Assembly (NCBI GenBank): GCA_036417435.1
Contig: CM070902.1
Coordinates: 136,389,886-136,453,885 of the forward strand
Length of the DNA: 64,000 nucleotides
Origin: Inia geoffrensis
Lineage: Eukaryota > Chordata > Mammalia > Artiodactyla > Iniidae
Reading direction: 5' to 3'
Part shown: one piece after another, positions 36,458 through 46,839 of the stretch
Layout of the letters: every line of letters begins with the position of its first letter
Numbering within the stretch: position 1 is the stretch's first letter
Program-made: the position numbers and the translations under genes
The notes under the pieces: generated by a model
Told to the model about the DNA's origin: nothing
What the model saw: only the letters and a program-made list of their open reading frames with translations
Database searches by the model: none

Positions 36458-36997
36458 CTTGTCGGCCTGGGGGCTGATCGCGGTGCCGAACCTGCAGTAG
36501 GTGACGAAGTGCTCGCAGTTGTTCCACAGCAGGCTGTAGGGAGTCATGCCCAGCAGTTTCTCCGCCCTCCGCGCCACCTCTTCGTTGACCAGCGCCTTCT
36601 TCTTGAGGGACCTATCCAGGTGATTGACCAGGATGTCGGCTCCGTAGGCGAAGTCCTCCACTGTGTCCACGCGGATGCTGGCCACCCTGCCAATGACGCC
36701 CAGGATGAGACGCTTGTTGGAAACCACCTTCTGCGTGAGCTCCTTGTCGTCAGTCAGGGCCAAAAGGATGTCGGGCATCATATGGGCGACCCGGTTGTCG
36801 CCCAGGTAGATGCCATAGTGTGTCAGGTGGGTCCGAGGCACCTCCAGCACGTCGCCGCGGAGAAAAGAGTTGATCTCATAGAAACTGTTCCTTGCCTTGT
36901 CTTCGCCCGGGGCGCCTGAACTGAAGAGCTTGAAGTTGGAGATAAGGAGAAGCTTTTCCAGCACTAGTGACACCGCCTCCAGCATTGGGTTCTTCAT
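36458..36997 (-). CDS. LRAT: Lecithin retinol acyltransferase, coding exon 2 (residues 1-180)
   Basis: LRAT transfers an acyl chain from the sn-1 position of phosphatidylcholine to all-trans-retinol, making retinyl esters for vitamin A storage and for RPE65 in the visual cycle. It acts at the ER membrane and belongs to the NlpC/P60-like LRAT/HRASLS thiol acyltransferase family. The exon reads from ATG at 36997 for exactly 180 codons to a donor AAG|GTACCA, with GT at 36457-36456. An N-terminal hydrophobic segment spans about residues 5-25. THYGIYLGD carries His60, VAHM carries His72 and LLWNNCEHF carries Cys161, the known catalytic trio at the family's usual positions. The open frame continues past 36458 to 36365, but that part is intron and does not match LRAT. 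The start is chosen because MKNPMLE is the conserved LRAT N-terminus. No stop or frameshift is seen. Confidence 0.97.
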
Positions 36998-37098
36998 CCT
37001 GCAGGGAAAAGAGTGTCTTGGGGGGACCGTCGCCACTCGGGCACGGCCGGGCCGGGCAAGGTGAACTGGCCGGACAGGGGCGCTGCGTCGCTGCTCAC

Positions 37099-37335
37099 CC
37101 GCAGGCCAGCAGCCCAGTGCCACGGGGCACGCCGTTCTGCGCAGGAGGCAGTGAGAGAAAAAAGGGAGGGGGGAGAAGCCAGGAGATCGGCTTGGCCACA
37201 CCGCACCGCACTGGCGACTGAGGAGGATGAGGAGCTGGCGGCGGCTAGCCACGGAATCAGTGGGACCCGCCCCGCGAGCCCCAGACGGGGAAATGCACCT
37301 GGAGGCGGTGCCGGGGAGCAGGGCCGCGCGCGATG
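37099..37335 (-). other. LRAT: Predicted LRAT non-coding exon 1 (5' UTR)
   Basis: The exon containing the LRAT ATG begins one base before the start codon, after a good acceptor (TTTTCCCTGCAG, AG at 37000-36999). A strong donor, CTGCGG|GTGAGC, lies at 37099|37098, giving a 100-bp first intron (37098-36999). A TATA-like element at 37361-37368 would put transcription start near 37335. A second possible donor, CAG|GTGCAT, lies near 37300. The exact start and donor are inferred; only the acceptor is well supported. A very short first intron agrees with what I recall of the human gene. Confidence 0.6.
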
Positions 37336-37339
37336 CACG

Positions 37340-37500
37340 CAGCTGCACCTTTTCTGTGGCCTTTTATCGCCCTCAAGGAGGCGGGGCCGAACGCCGTCAC
37401 AGACCCAGGAGGAGAGCTGATTGGGCGCCGGCGGCAAACGCCGCTCTCTGCGGTGTAGCGCGGGACCGCAGGCTCTTTGGAAGGGGCGGGTCGCCTCTGG
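37340..37500 (-). promoter_or_regulatory. LRAT: LRAT core promoter with TATA-like and CCAAT boxes
   Basis: On the minus strand GATAAAAG (37361-37368) is a TATA-like box, and CCAAT (37420-37424) lies about 55 bp further upstream. GC boxes (GGGGCGGG near 37485-37492 on the plus strand, GGCGGGGC near 37380) and a half CRE (TGACG, about 37394-37398) surround them. The spacing is that of a conventional TATA/CCAAT promoter within a CpG island. Factor binding is inferred from motifs only. Confidence 0.6.
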
Positions 37501-38560
37501 GCTTCTAAGCTCCGCCCTGCGACCCCTTCCACCTGCAGGCTTCCTCTTGCGCTGGATACCTTAGCACTTACCGCCTTTAAGCGGCCGTTTTTGGAGAGTA
37601 GTGGCCGAGGCGTGACCGCACAAAAGATCTTGCACCTGTCTAGACTGGGGCGTGTTCTGGGCACGTTGCGGAAGTTTTCGGGGGAAAGTGCCCTCGGGCG
37701 AGATTTCTGAGCAGGACCACCTCCCTCTAAAGGGTTCTCGGAGACCGCGGCTTACTAAAATATTTGCATATACTCTGGGAACTGTGCGCGCCTCGAAAGC
37801 CTGCAGACTCCTTCCTAAACTCCGTAGAGGCGTGGCCCCGCACACCGCGCACCCTCCTTCCCTTTAAATGCCAGGAATGCCCCTAGCTTTCAGCTGGCGC
37901 GCGGGTGGGAAGCGACCGCGCGGGTGGGAAGCGACCCCGCGGATGATCTGAACCCGCGGCGCCTCCGCGCTCAGAGGCACTAGTGACCGTTGAGCGTACG
38001 GCTCCCAACGCTCAGCACTTAAAACGGCGAAGCGCCCAACGTCCTCCTGGAAAGCCAAATTCATGTCAAGTTTATTTCTCCTGCTTTAGGGTCACGTGGA
38101 TCCAGCTTCGGTTCACCCACCGAAACTTTGCCACTCTCTTAAAGCGCGGCCCCCCGGAGGTGACCAAGGAAGGAAGAGGTCCTGCCCCGCAGCGGGCCCC
38201 AGGCTCACCGGCGAGGAGGTCCTGGGGAGCACTCAGGCTAGGGAGCAGCGGTCTCGGCGTCCGCGCCAGGCTCGGCACTCGGTGTCCCGACCCAGCGCAG
38301 AGTTCCGTGCTAACGCATTAAGTAAATGCTTGAATTCCTCGGACAATGGCCGCAATGGAGCCTTGAATTGCTCCACAAAGCCTCCCTGTGTGGGGCTAAT
38401 AGGTCTCCTCAGCGAGCAGATTCTCCGCTCGCCTGGGGGAGGGGCCTCCCGGCGGGTGATGGATGAAGGGACATTCATCTTACCTGGAAGATGAAGGGGA
38501 CCATGGAGACCAGACTGGGAGGAAGCCGGCTCTCCATTATCCTCCGAGACCCGGCCTTCG

Positions 38561-40535
38561 CTCCCGCCCCCTATCTACCAGTCGTCCCGCTTGCTGGTGA
38601 CTTTTGTTCATTTCACAAACGATTTCGAATCACATTATAGGCCTGGCAAAGAGAAGAAAACTCCATTTCCCACAAAAGAATCGAAAGAGGAAGGGAGGAG
38701 AGGCAGTGGATGAAGAAATTTTAAGACATCCATTTCCCCAGTCTTACCCCCAAATTTAAAGAAAAGTGCAATTAGTGGGTAGCTTAAACTAATCAAACTC
38801 CTCCGCACACAGGCGCTTGTTAGCGTCCGGCCAGCACACCAGCTCTGCGGCTGGACGGGAGCTCTGGGCAGTCTCTGGATATTTTTAGAAGTCTGATCCA
38901 GACCTTGCTGTACACCGTAACTGCAGTTACGTCGGACTGCAGACGAAAGTTTCAGGCTTCACCTTCCGGCCAGAGACGTCCGACTTTTAGGCGCTGCACG
39001 CGCTGGTCTGGTCCAGTTCTGGGAAAGCACGGATACCGGGGCCTCCAGGGTCAAGAGCCAAACGGCCCGGGGAGATCAAAGGGGACTTGGTAATTAGCGA
39101 TTTCCGTCCCTAGTGGTCACTAACCCGGCTTATAACGCTGCGACCGTCTGCACCCGGCGAATTTGCGGGAGACAAAAGCATGGAGAACTGCCTCAAGGCT
39201 CCACAGAGAACTCTTTTAGAGCAAAAAAAATATTAAGGAGGAATCACCTATAGACCCTCTTTAATGGCCGCATCCCCACGGCGTTTTGTGAGAGGCAGGC
39301 AGCACCGAGCTGATTTGCATTTTTCTTTCTTTCCCGCTGGGGTTAATTTTTGGGAGTCACTTAAAGAAAAAAGGAGATGAGATTAATATGAGGCATGCAT
39401 CCGAGTACCTTGCTCAAGATGTAGGCATTCTGCTGTCTTGGGAAATGAATGGTGGTGGGGAGTGCCCATAGTTTCTTTCTTGAAGAATATTTTGTCTGAA
39501 TGTTATGCCGTTAAATAAATTAATTTTTCTCATTGAAACTGTCCTAAAGCTGCCCTCTTTGCTTGCCTGCGGGAAATTCGGCTTTGAGGAGCCCGAAGGA
39601 GACAGTGGAAGGTCTTCATTTGTCCATTTCTGAAGTCTCCTCAGATTTATTAAGCTGGGAGGGGTTAGTGAGGATTAGGCTGCTTTTCAACTGGGAAAAT
39701 GCAGCTTCAAAAGAGCTCTTGTTGGCTGAACTGATTGCCCTCCCCTATTCAGCAATCGTTGAAAACTTCCCTTGCAGAGTTGCATATAAGTATGTCTGTG
39801 AGCGGTCACTTTTTGATGGCTCCCTAGAGGCACTCTTCATAAAAAATATGTATATACACTAATAGGCTTACATTCCCACTAATACTTTCCTGCCTGAATC
39901 AATTTGAGCTAAACTAAGGGAAGACAATTGCTATTAGAAGGAAAGGCCCAGGAGAAATCGAACATCAGAACTTTCTCCTTCCTAAATCAGAAGGGGTCAT
40001 TTATTCGTAGAGGGGAGAATCTGGCTTGGTAGAGAGACCCCTAGTTCCCCAGTTGTACGAAAGGCAGCTGCATTCAACAAGTTTCGATGTGCAAATGCCT
40101 TAAATGCACTGAACTGGGTTGCTGGGTCTGGCTGGGGGATTGTGAAAGAGCCGTGGCCGTCCTGGTCAACACGTGGACATCAATGCACTGTGGACTCTCT
40201 CCTCGACCACCCCTTCCTGCCATCCCATGGAAACTCGCAAGACAGCCACAGCATCTGCTCAGGCCCAGGTCCATGTCTCCCAGTGGTGAAGGCCAAGATT
40301 CCACTGGGTTTCTGCACAGAGGAGCCTGGAAACAGGGCTCACAGTGCCCACCTGACTTTCAGGCTTCACCTTCCTGCCATGGATCCCCTTGAAGGTCCCA
40401 GGACATAGAGCTCCTGCTCTAGGGGAAAAGGGGTGGCGGAGTCCTGCAGAAGCCAGGTAGGCTAAGGGATTTCCTACCTAAAGACTTTTTTTTACCTCTG
40501 GAGACCCTCTTCCTCAGAAGTCTTTGGAGTGGAGA
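38561..40535. other. Unique sequence upstream of LRAT, no gene recognised
   Basis: Lower CpG density than the island next to it. Occasional GC-rich patches (38810-39190) could be regulatory. Open frames at 39563-39862 and 40087-40408 lack recognisable domains. Confidence 0.5.
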
Positions 40536-40539
40536 ATAG

Positions 40540-40730
40540 GATCACAGTAGCATGTGCTTTCTATGTGCTTGGCACTGAACTAACAAGCATTTTCTCACCT
40601 AGTCCTCATAACCCTATGAGGTGTCCTCTCCATTTTACACAGGAAGAAATTGGGGTTATAGCTCAGTCTCTGTCACCGTGTTAGTGTGGATCAGGACTGA
40701 ACCACAGGTTCTTTGCTCCCAGGTCCACCA
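40540..40730 (+). mobile_element. MIR fragment
   Basis: A clear MIR block order: GTGCTTGGCACTGAACTAAC, ACCTAGTCCTCATAACCCTA, TGAGGTGTCCTCTCCATTTT, ACACAGGAAGAAATTGGGG. Confidence 0.75.
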
Positions 40731-40926
40731 TGACTGGGGATGGTCTGACCTCCCATCACTTCATCCACCTGTCATCCATTCACTTACTGAGTGCCTGCCA
40801 TGTGCCTGGCACTGTGCCCAGTCCTGGAAACTCAGTGAAAAACCCAACCCTAAACTTAGATCCCACAGCTTTTCTTTTTAATTTGGACTTCATTTCCCTG
40901 CTTATCTAGTGCCATGGATTCCATTT

Positions 40927-40961
40927 TTTTTTAACATCTTTATTGGAGTATAATTGCTAGA
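40927..40961 (-). mobile_element. Very short L1 3'-end insertion
   Basis: About 35 bp of antisense L1 3' end (AACATCTTTATTGGAGTATA) between GATTCCATTT and GATTCCAATTT, which look like target duplications. This suggests an extremely 5'-truncated retrotransposition. Confidence 0.6.
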
Positions 40962-41839
40962 TTCCAATTTTTAACATCAGTTATTTTATTGCCATAGAGA
41001 AAGATCTGGTTACGCTGCTGGTTAATAGTATACCCTCACCAGGCGGGCCCCAGCACTGGAGTGGCCAGGAGTCCTATGCCCTCCTTAGAAACAGAAATAG
41101 GAGCGGGGTAGGTGTTGGGTATCTTGCCCAAGGACACAGAGTCAGAGCAGAACCTAAGTGCAGTGTCCCAGACTTCTTACCTCTTAGAACTTCTTTCTCC
41201 TAAACCTGATAAATCTGGCTTTCTAAACCTCCTGTGTTTGAATTATCATCCTTCAGGATTATTTTGTTGTTTTTCTTAGATTTTTTTAGATTATTACATC
41301 ATTGGACACATAAATAATGATGGTCTTAACACGTTATTCTTCTGAATTACGTCTACTTTCAGTTCCTTTACATACGCTTAGCTCTGGCCCCATGGACACA
41401 AACAGGCCTTAACTAGCTAACTCTAAGGAGACAGGGAGAATAAAAGCTTTTGTGAACTTCCCTCTGGAGGCAGAGGAAAAGGGCAGACACCTTTTCACAG
41501 AGCCTCAGAACCCAGGACTTCCTGGAGTGTTTTCTGGCAGGATTCCATTACCTCCTGGGAGGGAGATTCCCCAGCTTCCTTCCTGGCTAGCTAGCACCTT
41601 ATTATGAGGGCCTCAATCCTTCCTAGAGTCTTTAGAAAGATTAAAGGCAGCAGCTCCACCCAGACAGGATTTAGTTGTTTTCTTGTTGTTTTGGAAACCA
41701 TAAAATAAGAACACTGAGCACGACAAGTAATTGACAGTTGATGTAGAGAATCACGCCCCTGTAGATGAACACAGCTTACTATGAAGTAATCACGGGTGGG
41801 GGGAGGCTGCGATGTGGGGGGAAGGGGGCACAAACCCCG

Positions 41840-42010
41840 AGCCTAAGTCCTGTGCCACGCTTTCCGCCCGTGTGAACTCCGACAAGTCATTTGCCACCCA
41901 CAGGCCTCAACTTCATCGCTCTAAAACGGCAGTGATATTTAGGAGGGCAGTTCTGAGGATTAAACAGAACACACATATTGCAGCATTGTATGAAGGTTCA
42001 TACCATGAAA
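41840..42010 (+). mobile_element. MIR fragment
   Basis: AACTCCGACAAGTCATTTGC, CAGGCCTCAACTTCATCGCT, GAGGATTAAACAGAACACAC match the MIR core and tail. Confidence 0.65.
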
Positions 42011-44887
42011 CCTCATCTCTAATATCATCTGTATTATTCACCAGTGAAGCAGAGTGAGGCAGAGGCGCTTTTCCCTTTCTGCCTGGACAGCACAGTCATC
42101 CAAGAATGCAGAGTAGACAAAGGACATGCTTCTCCTCACAGACCCCTTCCGATGTCTCAGCACAGAGCCACAAGGGTGAGCGGAAATTAGGCACATAAAT
42201 GTTTGGAGCTCTGCTCTCTCCACTGCTCACTGCCAAGGAAGTCCTCTCTAATTCATAAAAACAAAGATAAAAACCCGCCATCTGTTCAAAAGTGCATCTC
42301 ACAGGATACAAAAATCCCCCAAAGGTCAATTTTAGAAATGGACATAATACCAAAGAATGACTAAAATATCTGAGATGCCCATGACATGTAGGGCACATTT
42401 CACTTTAAAATACAAATAATAAATGGCAAGCAAGGTTACTTCCTAATAACTTGGAGCAGATGGCAACTATCTTATAAATTCATCTTTTTTTCCTTTTGAT
42501 TCTAATTTACCGTTATGAGGCAATAGTAAATACGAATATTGGGGGACCCAGGTTTGTTAACAAAAGCAAATGTGACAATTAATAACCTTTGGCTACATAT
42601 TCAAAAGACAATTACCACACCACTGTATTCATATAGGAACTGTACAGAGAAATCAGGTACGGTTACGCTTCAAACAGGATAACACTGGCGATTACCAGTG
42701 ATGCTAAGTACCAGGAACGGTGATGAATGCCATGTTATTATTTATATTTCAAAAATCCTTTCTAAATACATAGACACCCTAAGGGTAAAATGGCAGGTAA
42801 CTGAATACAGAACTTTCTTAACATCAGTCTTAGCTTTTGCTCCTCATGTCTGATGGTTTGTGAGATCACTGAGACTCGTGAGGCCTCATCTGTGAAGTGT
42901 GCTGACCTGGATTAGAATGAGATGCTCTCTAAACCCCTACAGTGTGAATGGTCCCTGGACCTATGAAAATCAAATTACTCAGGCCCTTCAGAGAGTCTTA
43001 GCTGTTGTCCTTGGTGCATTTTCACAGTGAGTCATTAACAGAAAAAGAAGATAAACCACTGTCTACTAATTAGAAAATCTAAATAGTGTTCACAATAACT
43101 GCTTTAAAAAGTGCAATGCCTCAATTGAATTAAAAAAAAAAAATTAAGAAAGAAATCACTCATACTCCAGTTAAGCAGTAATTACACATGGAGGAGAAAA
43201 GAGACTGAGCAGGGGTTTGGCAGCAGTTCATGCTGGAAATCAATGACTCTTTTGATAACATCTGTTCAATCGTACAGAAATTTTAAATAATGTAAACACA
43301 CTGTTTCATCAATATTTTGTAGCAATATATACCACTGATTGTTGAAATGAATGTCTTTAATTTCTAAAGTTAATTTGAAAGGAAGTGAGTGTACCGTTCT
43401 GGTATTTTTGTAATTACATTTACTCTTACCCACCCCATGCTAAAAGAAAATCTAATGTAGTTCAGCTAAAGCTGATTCATACCTAAACAGCTCAAGCAGT
43501 TATAAAAAAGGGAAACTGGATTTTAAATTGTCTCATACTTCTTAACTGGGAGAACTCCAAGTGGGCAGCTCTCTCATGAAGAACCAGGCTGCCTGTGTTC
43601 TCCAGGGTAGGCACAAAACTTTGTGCTTGAATTAAGTTCACTTATTTTTACCCTGGTTACCCTCTAAAATGACTTGCCTTTATGTTGCATTACATAAAGT
43701 TACTTTCATTTTATTTACACCCAGACTTCACCTGTAAAGAATGTGAGCAGAATGGAAATTGGATCACACAGAATTAATACGGAAAATAAATTCAATAACT
43801 TTTTTCCTTAAAGATGAATTAAAAATCTATGAAATTGTTTTCATCCACATAGGAGTTTAAATCAGAAATCACTGTAATTTTAATGTTCAACTGGTTTAAC
43901 TTTCAAAAAGAATAAACCAGGATATGCGTCCTTTGGTCATAATTATTTCACATTTTAACACATGTCTCGCACTTTCTCTTTTCCCATCTTCATTCTTTTA
44001 CCTCTCTTATTTAATTCCTGAAGGGATGGTTCTGATATTTTTTCATGGTATCCTCTAAGGGCAATAGTCCCACTGGAGGACAGATGGCATCCAGAAAATC
44101 AGGGTCCTAAGTGTGTTCTGGAACCTGGGAATGCAGGCTCGCAGCTAGCACAAAAGTGGGCTCAGGGCCCTTAGATCACTGGCCTCATCCTCTAGGGACT
44201 TGCCTCCCATAGAACAGTAAGTAACCAAACCAGCCAGGCAAGAACCTCCAGTGCCAAGCCGGACTCAGCAACAGGGAAGCCACTGGAGGGCGACCCTGGT
44301 GCTGGGCCCAGAGGTTTAGCCAGACTTAGACACCCTCAGCATCAGTATTATATTTCCTACACTATATCACCAAGAATATTGTCACAACTTACTTTGTGAT
44401 TCTAAGTATATTGGTTAAACTTTTCATGCCCTGGCCCGCTCATGTACAGAAGCAGTGACTGGCAATGATGACTCTCCTGAACTTTCTGGAATTCAATGTA
44501 GCAATAGCTCTAGACAGTCCTGCACACCTCACCACCAAGTCAAGTATAAGATGACAAATCTAAATTCTGTTTCCTCAGACTATGGTTCCTCCTGCATTTG
44601 TGCTTCCTTTTGTTGAAAGGGAGCCGATTTTCTTATGTCTTTTATGGCTATACCATTTGCTTTCCAAATAACAATTTCTGATTTTTGTCCTTTTAAAAAA
44701 AATAATAAAGTGAGGACTCCAATGTAGAATATCTAGTAGAGGTTTATTCTTTTTTCAGAATTACAAATTAAGGAAGAATAACTACAGAAAGAGTGATTAT
44801 TGATATTGTAAAAAAGATGTATTGCCAAGGAACTATTTTAATAAACGTACTTGACCAAAAATATGACTTTTTAAAACTCATTTCATG
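42011..44887. other. Unique AT-rich sequence, no gene recognised
   Basis: A possible old MIR-like piece lies at about 42640-42800. TAATTA-containing AT-rich blocks (for example near 43177-43183) recall homeodomain sites but are expected by chance in such DNA. A CTCF-like motif is at 44280-44293. Confidence 0.5.
44280..44293 (+). promoter_or_regulatory. Weak CTCF-like motif
   Basis: CCACTGGAGGGCGA matches 12 of 14 core positions of the CTCF consensus. The two mismatches include the usually invariant A at position 6, so this is a weaker call than the site at 20305. Confidence 0.25.
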
Positions 44888-45212
44888 GGCTTCCCTGGTG
44901 GCGCAGTGGTTGAGAATCCGCCTGCCAATGCAGAGGACACGTGATCGTTCCCTGGTCCGGGAAGATCCCACATGCCGCAGAGCAACAAAGCCCATGTGCC
45001 ACAACTACTGAGCCTGTGCTCTAGAGCCAGTGAGCCACAACTACTGAGCCCATGCGCCTAGAGCCTGTGCTCCACAACGAGAGAAGCCGCCGCAATGAGA
45101 AACCCACGGACGGCAACAAAGAGTAGCCCCCGCTCGCAGCAACTAGAGAAAGCCCACGCGCAGCAACAAAGACCCAACACAGCCAAAAATAAATAAATTA
45201 AATAAATAAAAT
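44888..45212 (+). mobile_element. CHR-type SINE, long form
   Basis: GGGCTTCCCTGGTGGCGCAG head, CCACAACTACTGAGCC repeats in the body and an AAATAAATAAATT tail. TCATTTCA occurs on both sides as the target duplication. Confidence 0.93.
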
Positions 45213-45311
45213 TCATTTCAGCAATATTATCTAGAAATGTATCATCCTTGATTAAAACAGTAGTCATAAATCTTCCAAGTTCATGGTGGGCATTCAATAA
45301 AAACTCCTACT

Positions 45312-45736
45312 TGTAAGGCCAACTGGCCCGAGGCAGGGGAACACAATCAGATTCACAGGTTGCATCTGATCTGGAAATTCCCCGGACCACCCAGTTCCAG
45401 AAACTGACCTGGAGACATTCCGGACCACCCAGTTCCAGGAACTCACCTGGGGACCTTGCACCTGGCCCAGCCTTCCCGCCTTTCGAGGGGCGGGACTAAC
45501 GGTCCCCCAGGATACCCGAAAAGATCACCAAATAAGGAATACCCTGCGCCCTCCCAGATTCACCACACCCCTTTCCCTTCCTCCCCTATAAAATCTTGCC
45601 CAACCCTCGCCCGGGTGCGACTTCTCTGGCCCCTTTCTCTCGGACCAGTGAACCTCGCTCGGGAGCGCTTCCTAATAAAGCTCACTTGAAGCTTTCCTCT
45701 GCTTCGCGGGGCCGTTTGTTAAGATCTGACCTTACA
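45312..45736 (+). mobile_element. Intact solo LTR of an ERV1-type endogenous retrovirus
   Basis: A 425-bp element starting TGTAAGG and ending CCTTACA (perfect 7-bp terminal inverted repeat), flanked by 5-bp direct repeats CTACT (45307-45311 and 45737-45741). It contains a TATA box, TATAAAA (45587-45593), and a poly(A) signal, AATAAA (45674-45679), in the usual U3-R order. U3 carries a 38-bp tandem duplication (starting near 45383 and 45421), as seen in retroviral enhancers. No internal viral genes are present, so it arose by LTR-LTR recombination. It is GC-rich and well preserved. Confidence 0.93.
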
Positions 45737-45741
45737 CTACT

Positions 45742-46215
45742 TACAATTTTATCTTAACCATTGTATTTAAAATTTTAATTATAAGTTACTCATATTTGGA
45801 TTAGTTAAGAATCTTAAATCCATTGGCTAATATTTCAAAATTATTCCTGTGTTTAAGATTGTATTGCCTTGGGTAAAGGGTCATTTTTTGAGTGACCTTA
45901 AAAGTCCCTTTGATTCTAAACTTCCACACTTCTTTGAGAAAAACAAAAGTAGTACATTTTAGTATATTCCCGCTAGCCAAATGTCAAATTTATAAAGCAA
46001 GTCATAATGATAATAAAATAGCATAATTTACATTTTATTTAACTATTTTAAAATTACAGATTATATATCAAAAAATTATTTATATAAGTAAAATATTCCC
46101 AAATAGATTAGATGAAATGTGCTGAGTCATATCTGTGTATTCCTGAAGTCACATACATTTGTTCCTCCCAAATAAGTAAAAACCAAGGGGTAGGCTGAGT
46201 CAGCACACTACAAGT
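45742..46215. other. AT-rich unique sequence
   Basis: Nothing recognisable beyond AT-rich DNA between the solo LTR and the MIR. Confidence 0.6.
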
Positions 46216-46640
46216 AGAAACGGTACGGGGCAGTTGTTAAGAATGTCCACTCTGTAGCCAAGTTGCCTGAGTTCAAATCTTGACTCTTTTACTTAGCTCT
46301 GTGACCTTGGGTAATTTACTTAACCGCTCTGGTCTCAGTTACCTGCTCTTTAAAAAAAAATGAGGGCTTCCCTGGTGGCGCAGTGGTTGAGAGTCCGCCT
46401 GCCGATGCAGGGGATACGGGTTCGTGCCCCGGTCTGGGAGGATCCCGCATGCCGCGGAGCGGCTGGGCCCGTGAGCCATGGCCGCTGAGCCTGCGCGTCC
46501 GGAGCCTGTGCTCCGCGACGGGAGAGGCCACAACAGTGAGAGGCCCGCATACCGCAAAAAAAAAAAAAAAAATGAGTATGATGATAAATATGATGCCTAC
46601 CTCTCAAGGTTGTTGTAAGGATTAAGGAATGAACATGCAT
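46216..46640 (+). mobile_element. MIR split by a SINE insertion
   Basis: MIR head (AAGTTGCCTGAGTTCAAATC, TGTGACCTTGGGTAATTTAC) to about 46350, then a CHR SINE, then the MIR tail (ATGCCTACCTCTCAAGGTTG, TTGTAAGGATTAAGGAATGA) to about 46640. Confidence 0.8.
46365..46573 (+). mobile_element. CHR-type SINE, short form, inside a MIR
   Basis: GGCTTCCCTGGTGGCGCAGT head and poly(A) tail, with AAAAAAAAATGAG on both sides. It is very similar to the copies at 19679 and 29450, suggesting one recently active subfamily. Confidence 0.95.
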
Positions 46641-46839
46641 ATATTATTAATTTAAGAACAATATCTAGTTCTTCTTCAAGAAATGATGGCTACATAATAG
46701 TTTTCATTCTGGAACACATTTAGCAATCTGCGGATTATCCATAACTCTCATGTAAATTTGCAAGAGGCGGCAAAAATCCATACAGTAGTAGGAAATTCTG
46801 TGAATGGGGATGGGAGAATTCTAATCTCTAACCTACCTC

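Larger units (their letters stand above)
36420..38560. promoter_or_regulatory. CpG island over the LRAT promoter and coding exon 2
   Basis: CpG dinucleotides are dense across this interval and rare immediately outside it. The island covers LRAT coding exon 2, intron 1, exon 1, the core promoter and about 1.1 kb further upstream. That upstream part holds a 19-bp tandem duplication (37901-37936) and an E-box, GTCACGTG (38091-38098). Long ORFs on both strands here (up to 147 codons) are typical of GC-rich DNA and have no recognised domains, so I do not call them genes. Confidence 0.85.

Noticed and set aside
36365..37348. A single 327-codon minus-strand ORF covering LRAT
   Set aside because: It joins promoter/5' UTR, intron 1, exon 2 and intron 2 in one frame by chance. 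Only 36997-36458 matches LRAT, and both ends have splice signals.
36509..38494. Long plus- and minus-strand ORFs in the CpG island (up to 147 codons)
   Set aside because: GC-rich DNA has few stop codons. They overlap each other and LRAT in shadow frames, and none shows a domain, signal peptide or conserved motif.
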